Below are positions 1 through 7,564 of a DNA stretch of 11,280 nt, one piece after another (positions within the stretch are counted from its first letter, which is position 1; every line of letters begins with the position of its first letter). A model generated the notes under the pieces. The model searched no databases. It worked only from the letters and a program-made list of their open reading frames with translations, and was not told the DNA's origin. Source of the DNA: Saccharofermentans sp. (GTDB lineage Bacteria; Bacillota_A; Clostridia; Saccharofermentanales; Saccharofermentanaceae); NCBI GenBank assembly GCA_024695565.1, contig JAILHX010000129.1:1-11280 (forward strand). Direction: 5' to 3'. The position numbers and the translations under genes were made by a program.

Positions 1-2
1 TT

Positions 3-164
3 GTCGTATCCAAGATCCCTGTAGACAAGGTTATCGAAAAGGCAAAAGAAGTTCTTTATACAGGACACATCGGTGACGGTAAGATCTTCGTTTACAACGT
101 AGGCAAGGTCGTTAAGATCCGTACCGGAGAAGAAAACTACGCTGCACTGCAGGACGTAGAGTAA
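3..164 (+). CDS. P-II nitrogen regulatory protein, C-terminal part (5' end outside window)
   Basis: This is the last 53 codons of a P-II signalling protein (GlnB/GlnK family); the start lies before the window. The visible part includes KIPVDKVIEKAKEVLYTGHI, then GDGKIFVYNV and IRTGEENYAALQDVE, which correspond to the conserved C-terminal P-II signature (G-x-G-K-I-F) and the closing IRTGE segment. P-II trimers bind ATP/ADP and 2-oxoglutarate and adjust ammonium transporters or glutamine synthetase. The T-loop is off-window, so a GlnB versus GlnK assignment and the presence of a uridylylation tyrosine cannot be judged. The gene ends 31 bp before the glutamine synthetase start with no terminator between them, so the two are probably cotranscribed as a nitrogen-assimilation unit; an ammonium transporter gene upstream would be typical but is not visible. 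Confidence 0.93.
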   Translation, partial: VVSKIPVDKVIEKAKEVLYTGHIGDGKIFVYNVGKVVKIRTGEENYAALQDVE

Positions 165-180
165 ACGGGTTATAAATTAA

Positions 181-186
181 AGGAGG
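181..186 (+). promoter_or_regulatory. Ribosome binding site of GSIII
   Basis: AGGAGG is a full-consensus Shine-Dalgarno sequence nine bases before the ATG at 196; it fixes the start and predicts strong translation. Confidence 0.85.
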
Positions 187-195
187 AATATATTT

Positions 196-2298
196 ATGGA
201 AACGAGATCTGTACCGGAAATGTTCGGTGAAAACGTATTTGACGACAGAGTGATGAGAGCGGTTTTATCCGATAAGGTTTATCAATCACTCAGAAAGACT
301 ATCGACGAGGGCGCTAAGCTTGAGACGGAAGTCGCTGAACAAGTAGCAGCAGCAATGCGCGATTGGGCAATTGCCAAGGGAGCTACACACTTCACACATT
401 GGTTCCAGCCTCTTACAGGCGTAACAGCTGAGAAGCACGATTCATTCATCGAGCCTTCTCCTGACGGCGGAGTCATAATGGGATTCTCCGGTAAAGAACT
501 CATCCAAGGCGAGCCTGACGCTTCGTCATTCCCGACAGGCGGCATCAGAGCTACTTTCGAGGCAAGAGGATATACAGCATGGGATCCTACATCTTATGCA
601 TTCATCAAGGATAAGACACTCTGCATTCCTACGGCATTCTGCTCTTACACAGGTGAAGCTCTTGATAAGAAGACACCCCTCTTGAGATCAATGGAAGCTT
701 TGAACAAGCAGGCACTCCGTATCTTAAGACTCTTCGGTAACGATACAGCTAAATATGTTCATACATCAGTCGGTCCTGAGCAGGAGTACTTCCTCATTAC
801 CAAGGAGATGTACGACAAGCGTCCTGACATCAAGTACACCGGAAGAACACTTTTCGGTGCCAAGGCGCCTAAGGGACAGGAGATGGACGACCATTACTTT
901 GGTGTTATCAAACCTAAGGTTCAGGAGTTCATGAACGATCTTAACCAGGAACTCTGGAAGCTCGGAATCCTTGCCAAGACTGAACATAACGAAGTTGCTC
1001 CTGCTCAGCACGAGCTCGCTCCGATCTATTCTTCAACGAATATCGCAACAGATCAGAATCAGCTTATGATGGAGATCATGCAAAAGGTTGCAGCACGTCA
1101 CGGTCTTGTCTGCCTCCTCCACGAGAAGCCCTTTGCAGGTGTTAACGGATCAGGTAAGCACAACAACTGGTCAATGGCTACGGATACAGGTATCAACCTG
1201 CTCTCACCCGGTGCTACACCTTATGAGAACGCCCAGTTCCTGCTCTTCCTCTGCGCTGTGATCAAGGCAGTTGACGATTATCAGGATCTCCTCCGTCTCT
1301 CTGTAGCAACAGCAGGCAATGACCACAGATTAGGCGCTAACGAGGCACCTCCGGCAATCATCTCGATCTTCCTTGGTGATGAGCTCTCAGCTATCCTCGA
1401 TGCCATCGAGAATGACACACCTTATGAGGGTGCAGAGAAGAAGATCATGAAGCTCGGCGTAGATGTTCTCCCCCGCTTCGCACGTGATACTACTGACCGT
1501 AACAGAACTTCACCGTTTGCTTTCACCGGCAACAAGTTCGAGTTCAGAAGCCTTGGTTCTTCCAACAGCATCGCTTGTGCAAACATGATGCTCAACTCAG
1601 CTGTAGCGGAGTCACTTAAGATCTATGCTGACAGACTTGAAGGTGCTGATGATTTTGAGACTGCTTTGCACGATATGATCAAGAAGACTATCAAGGATCA
1701 CAAGAGGATCCTCTTCAACGGCAACGGTTATGACGATGCATGGGTCAAGGAAGCAACAGAAGTAAGAGGTTTGTCCAACTATAAGACAACACCTGACTGT
1801 ATGCCTCACCTCCTTGATGAGAAGAACGTAACGATGCTCACATCTCACAAGGTCTTCACAGAAGCAGAGCTTAAGTCAAGAGTAGATATCATGCTCGAGA
1901 ACTACAGCAAGTCAGTTCTTATCGAAGCAAATACAACTCTCGAGATGAGCCGCCGCATGATCCTTCCTGCTATCGAGTGCTATGAGACAAAGCTCGCAGG
2001 CAGCGTTGCAGCCAAGAAGGCAGTAGCTCCTTCAGCAGCATGCGTATACGAGAGTGACATCATCGCAAAGCTCTCAGATCTTGCTGATAAGGTCTATGCA
2101 GGAGCTAACGGTCTCGAGAAGGCAATTGCCGAAGCAGGTAAAGCATCCGATGTAATTGAGCAGAGCGTCTTCATCAAGGATAACGTCATCCCGGCAATGA
2201 ACGAGATCCGCAAGGCAGCCGATGAGGCAGAGACATATGTCTCCAAGGAATGCTGGCCGCTTCCTTCATACGGTGACTTGCTCTTCAGCGTAAAATAA
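196..2298 (+). CDS. glnN: Glutamine synthetase, class III (GSIII)
   Basis: This enzyme makes glutamine from glutamate, ammonia and ATP in the cytoplasm. The 700-residue length fits class III enzymes (about 700 aa) and is far above class I/II (about 350-470 aa). Visible conserved blocks are VGPEQEYFL (192-200), [14 protein letters not shown] (263-276), [16 protein letters not shown] (311-326, ATP/glutamate region), [18 protein letters not shown] (373-390) and [20 protein letters not shown] (437-456). These hold the metal-binding glutamates and substrate-binding arginines of the fold. The ATG at 196 is chosen because AGGAGG at 181-186 sits nine bases upstream. It follows a P-II gene by 31 bp, suggesting coupled nitrogen control. 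A strong hairpin at 2321-2364 ends the transcript. The symbol glnN is used for some class III enzymes; glnA is also applied. The family call is very secure. Confidence 0.97.
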   Translation: METRSVPEMFGENVFDDRVMRAVLSDKVYQSLRKTIDEGAKLETEVAEQVAAAMRDWAIAKGATHFTHWFQPLTGVTAEKHDSFIEPSPDGGVIMGFSGKELIQGEPDASSFPTGGIRATFEARGYTAWDPTSYAFIKDKTLCIPTAFCSYTGEALDKKTPLLRSMEALNKQALRILRLFGNDTAKYVHTSVGPEQEYFLITKEMYDKRPDIKYTGRTLFGAKAPKGQEMDDHYFGVIKPKVQEFMNDLNQELWKLGILAKTEHNEVAPAQHELAPIYSSTNIATDQNQLMMEIMQKVAARHGLVCLLHEKPFAGVNGSGKHNNWSMATDTGINLLSPGATPYENAQFLLFLCAVIKAVDDYQDLLRLSVATAGNDHRLGANEAPPAIISIFLGDELSAILDAIENDTPYEGAEKKIMKLGVDVLPRFARDTTDRNRTSPFAFTGNKFEFRSLGSSNSIACANMMLNSAVAESLKIYADRLEGADDFETALHDMIKKTIKDHKRILFNGNGYDDAWVKEATEVRGLSNYKTTPDCMPHLLDEKNVTMLTSHKVFTEAELKSRVDIMLENYSKSVLIEANTTLEMSRRMILPAIECYETKLAGSVAAKKAVAPSAACVYESDIIAKLSDLADKVYAGANGLEKAIAEAGKASDVIEQSVFIKDNVIPAMNEIRKAADEAETYVSKECWPLPSYGDLLFSVK

Positions 2299-2320
2299 CA
2301 GATCCTCATATTCCACCCAC

Positions 2321-2374
2321 CTAAGTAACCCCCCTGGACCATTTGGTCCTCGGGGATTACTTAGAATTTTGTTT
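2321..2374 (+). terminator. Rho-independent terminator after GSIII
   Basis: Two 20-base arms (2321-2340 and 2345-2364) flank an ATTT loop. Seventeen of 20 positions pair, including CTAAGTAA, CCCC and GGACC blocks, with mismatches at three inner positions. TTTTGTTT follows at 2367-2374. It separates the nitrogen unit from pyrG. Confidence 0.85.
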
Positions 2375-2379
2375 AGGGA

Positions 2380-2393
2380 TATTTTCGAAAATA
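2380..2393. repeat. Perfect 14-bp palindrome upstream of pyrG
   Basis: TATTTTCGAAAATA reads identically on both strands and ends 22 bp before the pyrG ATG, in the likely leader or promoter region. It could be an operator for a dimeric repressor or a chance AT-rich palindrome. No matching second copy was noticed in the window. Confidence 0.4.
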
Positions 2394-2412
2394 ACAAGAA
2401 AAGAGATGATGA

Positions 2413-4008
<1,596 letters not shown>

Positions 4009-4045
4009 TTGAAGAATTGCTGAACGAGAATAGTATTAAATACTT

Positions 4046-4073
4046 GAAACGTCATTCGTGGCGTTTCTTTTTT
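4046..4073 (+). terminator. Rho-independent terminator after pyrG
   Basis: A nine-pair stem (GAAACGTCA against TGGCGTTTC, with one G-T pair) closes a TTCG tetraloop at 4055-4058 and is followed by six Ts at 4068-4073. It lies 37 bp after the pyrG stop. Confidence 0.9.
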
Positions 4074-4127
4074 GCAGTTTCAAGTCAGACCATAATCTGA
4101 TCCATTTTCAGAAGCTGCATTATGAGA

Positions 4128-4136
4128 TGATATAAT
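4128..4136 (+). promoter_or_regulatory. Extended -10 promoter of the interrupted gene
   Basis: TGATATAAT is a perfect extended -10 element (TGn plus TATAAT at 4131-4136). No strong -35 is visible; TTCAGA at 4107-4112 is 18 bp upstream. A transcript would begin near 4143, shortly before the membrane protein gene. Confidence 0.6.
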
Positions 4137-4576
4137 TACTTTGTCCGGATAAGCATCGTTTATGGGAGCGTGTTTTATTATGAGCGGAAGACCGGCAAGA
4201 AAGACAGTATTCTTTGTTCTCTTGGCAGCGGTTGCCCTTTGTGTGGCAGGCGTAGTTTTATTTTTCCTTATATCGAATCTTCATAAACCCTATCTGCGCT
4301 CCGACATTATATCTGAGTGTCCTTTTGCGATTACAGAGGATGCAGAATGGAAGATATATCCCAATAATAATCAGGCAGGGCTGATAGCACAGGTAAGTGA
4401 AAAAGACGGCCAGACCGGCCGAATGATTTTGGTCCTTGATAAATCTGCATCTAAATACAGTTCTGCAGAGATTATAAGGAACTCGGTTTTGTATCATGAT
4501 TATTTCCGGATTACCTGCTCTGGAGATAATAATGATTGGAACAACCTGGAAGAGAAGGATGTTTATGAGACCGATA

Positions 4577-4584
4577 AATACATT
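4577..4584. repeat. Target site duplication, left copy
   Basis: AATACATT directly abuts the left end of the element (GGCTCTTT from 4585) and is repeated at 7174-7181 directly after the right end. Eight bp is the duplication length typical of the IS1595 family. Confidence 0.9.
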
Positions 4585-4600
4585 GGCTCTTTTCAATTTC
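4585..4600 (+). repeat. Left terminal inverted repeat of the element
   Basis: GGCTCTTTTCAATTTC starts the element. It matches the right end (inward GGCTATTTATCAGCTT) at seven of the first eight bases, and also at TCA if one base is skipped. Confidence 0.75.
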
Positions 4601-4604
4601 GCAG

Positions 4605-4633
4605 TTGACAAACATTCGTTCTGGTTCTATTAT
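4605..4633 (+). promoter_or_regulatory. Strong promoter of the element (transposase-tnpB)
   Basis: A perfect -35 TTGACA (4605-4610), a 17-bp spacer and TATTAT (4628-4633, one mismatch to TATAAT) form a near-consensus sigma-A promoter just inside the left end. Transcription would start near 4640, ahead of the Shine-Dalgarno at 4661-4667, and drive the transposase and probably tnpB. Confidence 0.8.
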
Positions 4634-4653
4634 ATTGACAGAACGTTTGTTTG
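4609..4653. promoter_or_regulatory. Two LexA-like boxes forming an inverted repeat over the element promoter
   Basis: CAAACATTCGTTCTG (4609-4623) and CAGAACGTTTGTTTG (4639-4653) are inverted copies matching at 12 of 15 positions, with centres 30 bp apart. Each half is itself of GAAC-N4-GTTT form, close to the Bacillus LexA/DinR box (CGAACRNRYGTTYC). The left copy read on the minus strand fits the 12-base core fully; the right copy has one core mismatch; the outermost bases differ in both. One box lies between -35 and -10, the other over the expected transcription start. Six Ts follow at 4654-4659, so the pair could instead fold as a hairpin terminator that blocks incoming transcripts. Confidence 0.5.
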
Positions 4654-4675
4654 TTTTTTGAAAGGAGCCGGTACG

Positions 4676-5724
4676 ATGTCAGAGTTAAAGGAAGTCTTTG
4701 CTGCATATAAGAAATTATCCTTCACTGACCGTATCGTGTTCTATACGACCCTTTCCAATACTGTAAATGTACACGAGGATAGTATTCAGGATTTCCTTAT
4801 CGAAACACGTATTTGCGATGGTAATACATGTATCTATTGTGAAGGTTCTCATGTTGTTAAGAACGGTAAGCGTAAAGACGGTATTCAGCGTTTCCTCTGC
4901 CGTGATTGCAAGAAGTCATTTATCCCTAGTTCCTGTTCCGTTACTTCTGGTACTAGAAAGAACTTGAGTGTTTGGGCTCAGTATCTGAAATGTATGTCGG
5001 ATAAAAAGACGCTTAAGGAAACTGCTGAAGAGTGTTTCATATCGGTAACAACAGCCTTTTACTGGCGGCATAAGATTCTGGATGCTCTGCAGGAAGTAAC
5101 TGACAGAGTATGTCTTGACGGAACAGTTGAAGCTGATGAGACATTCTTTAACGTTTCCTACAAGGGTAACCATAAAAATAGCAGACAGTTCATAATGCCC
5201 AGGAAAGCACATAAGAGAGGAAATGACATACACAGTAAAGGTCTGTCATCAGAAAAGGCGTGTGTTCCCTGTGCCGTTGATGTTGAAGGGATCGCGTTCG
5301 CAAAACCCGTTAAGCTTGGCAAGGTAAGTACGGAATGCCTGATAGACGTGTTCAGCGGTATTGTCTCTCCTTCAGCAGTGCTGTGTACTGATAACGAGAA
5401 AGCATACCGGCTTTTGGCAAGAAATAAAGCTATCAGACTGATACAGACAGATACAGATAAACGAATAACCATTGTGAATGGCACTACTTACGGTATCCAA
5501 CGCATCAATGCATACCAAGTTCATTGAAAAGCTTTATCGACAGGTTTCACGGAGTATCGACCAAACATCTGGAGCATTACATCATCTGGAATAACCTAAT
5601 AGCAAACAACAAAAGAAGCAAGACGGAAAACATAAGCCTGATGTTCATACAGATACTGAGCAGAAGGCTGACAGTACATAACAGCGATATATCGGCAAGA
5701 CCGCCGCTTTCATTCGTCACATAG
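4676..5724 (+). pseudogene. IS1595/ISXO2-like transposase, frameshifted
   Basis: The ATG at 4676 follows AAAGGAG (4661-4667). The first frame runs to TGA 5525-5527 (283 aa). It has an N-terminal zinc ribbon (Cys52, Cys55, Cys75, Cys78 in CIYC...CRDC) and an ISXO2-type DDE domain with Asp154 (VEADETFF) and Asp239 (LCTDNEKAY); Asn278 (IQRINAY) occupies the third acid position, as in the DDN branch. After INAY the frame turns into QVH-stop, while the -1 frame continues with SSLKSFIDRFHGVSTKHLEHY, the expected C-terminus, to TAG 5722-5724. One missing base near 5516-5518 explains this: restoring it gives INAYHSSLK and a 349-aa protein. No slippery heptamer is visible at the break, so a disabling mutation is likelier than programmed frameshifting. 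A sequencing error cannot be excluded. Confidence 0.9.
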
Positions 5725-5742
5725 AGATAAGGGGCATGTAAC

Positions 5743-7071
5743 ATGATACTCTCGGAAGAACACAAGATTAAAAGACATAACAATAAGAAGCTTCTTCACG
5801 AGATAGACGGTTACTGCTATAAAGTGAAGAACCTTTCCAACAGTGTCAACTACCTGATAAAGCAGTGCTACCGCATACATAAGAAGATCGTGAACGATAA
5901 AGCACTTGAAGAGTGGGAAGATGAACTCATCAGAGCGATAAACAACGGCATAACGGAATACAATGCATCTCGCTCTGAGAGTAAGAGATTACGTTATATC
6001 GATTCCGATAACGGATATATAGCCGATGCATATTTTCTCAGCTGGTATCTGAAAGGAACGGAAGTATATAAAGACGTTCCGTATGCGACATGCAGTCAGA
6101 TATGCATACAGAAGAAATGCAGAGAGTGGAAGTCGTTCTACAGGGCGACAGCAGAATACGGGAAAGATCCGAAGAAGTTCAAGGAGCATCCACATGTACC
6201 GGGATATCTGGACCCGAAAACAGGAAGAGGTTCTCTTGTGATAACCAGTCAGAACTTCAAGGTGGATGAGAATGGTAATGTAACCATGCCTAAATTCCTC
6301 AGTGGTATACACATACGTGCAAGACACAGTTCAGTCAGACAGATAAGGATAAAGACGTTCAAGGATTCTGTCCTTATCAGTCTGATGTATGAGAAAGAGG
6401 AAAAGGCTGCACGAGGGACAAAGGTCATGGGGATAGACCTGGGAGTAAACAATCTCATAGCAGCCGCATGGGATTCCGAAGACAGGCCCGTGATAATCAA
6501 CGGGAAACCGCTGAAATCGATAAACCAGTACTACAACAAGGCAAAAGCGCATATGCAGAAGGAGGCGAAGGTATATAACGGAAAGCACAGGACCAAAAGG
6601 CTGAATAAACTTACGGCAAAAAGGAACCGCAAGGTAAAAGACTACATGCACAAGGCAAGCAGGAAGATAGTTAACCTGGCCGTCTCTTCAGGTGTCGGAC
6701 TCATAGTGATAGGTTCCAATCACGGATGGAAACAGAAAGTACACATGGGAAACATAACAAACCAGAACTTTGTATCCATACCGTATAAGACACTTACGGA
6801 CATGATCACATACAAAGCACGACTTGAAGGCATAGAGGTAAAAACTGTACGCGAGAGTTACACAAGCGGAACGAGTTATCTTGACGGAGAAAAGCCAACC
6901 AGAACTTACTATGACAAGACACGAAGGATAGAACGAGGATTATTTAAGAGCAACAGCGGGATCTTCATTAACGCAGACGTAAATGCTGCATATCAGATGA
7001 TGAAGTTGGGTGACACAAGAGCAATTCCCATCAAGACAGGAGAACAGATAATCAAGATAAAAGCAGCCTGA
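5743..7071 (+). CDS. tnpB: TnpB-like RuvC-family protein (IS200/IS605 accessory type), passenger of the element
   Basis: TnpB proteins are RNA-guided DNA nucleases, ancestors of Cas12. This one has 442 aa, starting at ATG 5743 behind AAGGGG (5729-5734). The N-terminal half (1-220) has helical and beta segments typical of the recognition/wedge region, including PGYLDPKTGRGSLVITSQNF (153-172). The RuvC parts are: motif I GIDLGVNNL with Asp232; the motif II region LIVIGSNHGWKQ (320-331), where the usual Glu position is Gly324; RESYTSGTSYLDGE (370-383) with Glu371, a candidate replacement glutamate 47 residues later; and motif III NADVNAAY with Asp412. The Cys-X2-Cys zinc ribbon found in many TnpBs between II and III is absent. 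The frame is intact although the adjacent transposase is broken. Frequent ATA codons contrast with the ATC-rich host genes. Nuclease activity is inferred, not shown. Confidence 0.9.
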   Translation: MILSEEHKIKRHNNKKLLHEIDGYCYKVKNLSNSVNYLIKQCYRIHKKIVNDKALEEWEDELIRAINNGITEYNASRSESKRLRYIDSDNGYIADAYFLSWYLKGTEVYKDVPYATCSQICIQKKCREWKSFYRATAEYGKDPKKFKEHPHVPGYLDPKTGRGSLVITSQNFKVDENGNVTMPKFLSGIHIRARHSSVRQIRIKTFKDSVLISLMYEKEEKAARGTKVMGIDLGVNNLIAAAWDSEDRPVIINGKPLKSINQYYNKAKAHMQKEAKVYNGKHRTKRLNKLTAKRNRKVKDYMHKASRKIVNLAVSSGVGLIVIGSNHGWKQKVHMGNITNQNFVSIPYKTLTDMITYKARLEGIEVKTVRESYTSGTSYLDGEKPTRTYYDKTRRIERGLFKSNSGIFINADVNAAYQMMKLGDTRAIPIKTGEQIIKIKAA

Positions 7072-7173
7072 ATTATATCAGGTAGAGGCATAAGGCTAGT
7101 GCCCTTAAAGAGCCGATATGATTCTATTCATTTCGGAGATTTATAAATATCAGTCACAAGCTGATAAATAGCC
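7072..7173 (+). ncRNA. Element right end, candidate omega RNA (reRNA) scaffold
   Basis: This non-coding stretch lies between the tnpB stop and the right end of the element. In known TnpB systems the guide RNA overlaps the 3' end of tnpB and runs to the element end, with the guide read from flanking DNA. A small hairpin is visible near 7092-7106 (AAGGC-TAGT-GCCCTT with one bulged C), and AAAGAGCC at 7107-7114 can pair with GGCT at 7094-7097. If the model holds, the guide begins at 7174 with AATACATTTATCTGAG, which is the duplication plus host gene. The RNA's 5' end, probably inside tnpB, cannot be placed. Confidence 0.45.
7158..7173 (-). repeat. Right terminal inverted repeat of the element
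   Basis: Read inward on the minus strand the right end is GGCTATTTATCAGCTT, matching the left end at GGCT and TTT, with TCA following after a one-base offset. It abuts the second AATACATT copy. Confidence 0.7.
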
Positions 7174-7181
7174 AATACATT
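7174..7181. repeat. Target site duplication, right copy
   Basis: AATACATT lies directly after the right end of the element and is identical to 4577-4584. Confidence 0.9.
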
Positions 7182-7433
7182 TATCTGAGAGTACAGTATG
7201 ACAGCAGGGCAACGCTGACAAGAATAAAAATAGGAACCGGTGCTTCAGATCCTGGTTATTCAGGCTATGGTGAGGGCGTGTCTTTTGATTTCTCGGAACC
7301 TTTTAAGGTAACGTATTATACCTATAGTGGATCGGAATTATACATGTATCAGGAGTACAATGAGAGAAGATCCGGCTGGGGTGCCGTTGAAACTTATGAA
7401 GGTGACCGGCTGGCATTGGATGAGACGGATTAA
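7182..7433 (+). pseudogene. Membrane-anchored protein of unknown function, 3' fragment
   Basis: This frame continues the protein cut at 4584: 83 codons beginning YLRVQYDSRATLTRIKIGTG and ending YEGDRLALDETD, then TAA at 7431-7433. It follows the duplicated ATT codon (7179-7181) in the same frame as the 5' fragment. It is rich in tyrosine, glycine and acidic residues (Y-Y-T-Y, GYSGYGEGVSF), consistent with a beta-rich extracytoplasmic domain, but I recognise no family. There is no start codon or Shine-Dalgarno at its beginning, so it is probably not translated. The gene's own terminator follows 16 bp after the stop. Confidence 0.85.
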
Positions 7434-7449
7434 TTGGAACCGTATAAAT

Positions 7450-7484
7450 ATATCCTGTCTGATCCTTCAGGCAGGATATTTTTT
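7450..7484 (+). terminator. Rho-independent terminator of the interrupted gene
   Basis: A 13-pair stem (ATATCCTGTCTGA against TCAGGCAGGATAT, one G-T pair) with a TCCT loop spans 7450-7479 and is followed by five further Ts. It originally ended the split gene and now also ends element read-through. Confidence 0.95.
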
Positions 7485-7564
7485 ATTCCTTTTTTCAATG
7501 TTTTCTGTAAAAATAAAACATGTATGTGATCTGACGGCATTTATTCTCTGTGAGGTAACTTAAG

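Larger units (their letters stand above)
4180..4608 (+). pseudogene. Membrane-anchored protein of unknown function, 5' fragment (split by the mobile element)
   Basis: The native part is 4180-4584 (135 codons); the last codons to TGA 4606-4608 (GSFQFRS) are read from the mobile element. Residues 1-7 (MSGRPAR) are basic and residues 8-31 form one hydrophobic segment (KTVFFVLLAAVALCVAGVVL core), followed by a polar extracytoplasmic region, so this looks like a signal anchor with the C-terminus outside. The start at 4180 is preferred because GGGAG at 4164-4168 is 11 bases upstream; an in-frame ATG at 4162 would add six residues. The remaining 83 codons lie at 7182-7433. Joining the halves through one copy of AATACATT gives an uninterrupted 218-aa protein. 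I recognise no domain. The fragment could still be translated as a short membrane protein. Confidence 0.85.
4585..7173 (+). mobile_element. IS1595-like element carrying a tnpB-like passenger (2,589 bp)
   Basis: The boundaries come from three independent signs: identical 8-bp flanks (AATACATT), related inverted ends (GGCTCTTTTCA on the left, GGCTATTTATCA read inwards on the right), and exact restoration of the host reading frame when the element and one flank copy are removed. The cargo is an ISXO2/IS1595-type transposase with a frameshift (4676-5724), then 18 bp later an intact TnpB-like RuvC protein (5743-7071), then about 100 bp of non-coding right end. Simple IS1595 elements usually carry only the transposase and are much shorter, so this is a passenger-bearing form. 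No Y1 (TnpA) or serine transposase is present. With its own transposase broken, it would need help in trans to move. Confidence 0.9.

Noticed and set aside
4496..4675. The transposase frame stays open upstream to an ATG at 4496, adding 60 residues.
   Set aside because: The extension runs through host gene sequence and the element's left end and promoter. AAAGGAG before the ATG at 4676 gives the natural start.
5505..5527. Programmed -1 frameshifting as in some insertion sequences.
   Set aside because: No A-rich or X-XXY-YYZ slippery heptamer is visible at the break (ATACCAAGTTC), so a simple one-base loss fits better. Not fully excluded.
4573..7170. GATAAATA occurs at both 4573-4580 and 7163-7170 and could be read as an alternative target duplication.
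   Set aside because: These copies do not flank matching inverted ends, and joining there gives a stop (GAT AAA TAG). AATACATT abuts GGCT ends on both sides and restores the host frame.
7327..7563. A 78-codon + strand open frame over the end of the interrupted gene and its terminator.
   Set aside because: It is in a different frame from the reconstructed protein, crosses a strong terminator, lacks a Shine-Dalgarno site and has no protein-like pattern.
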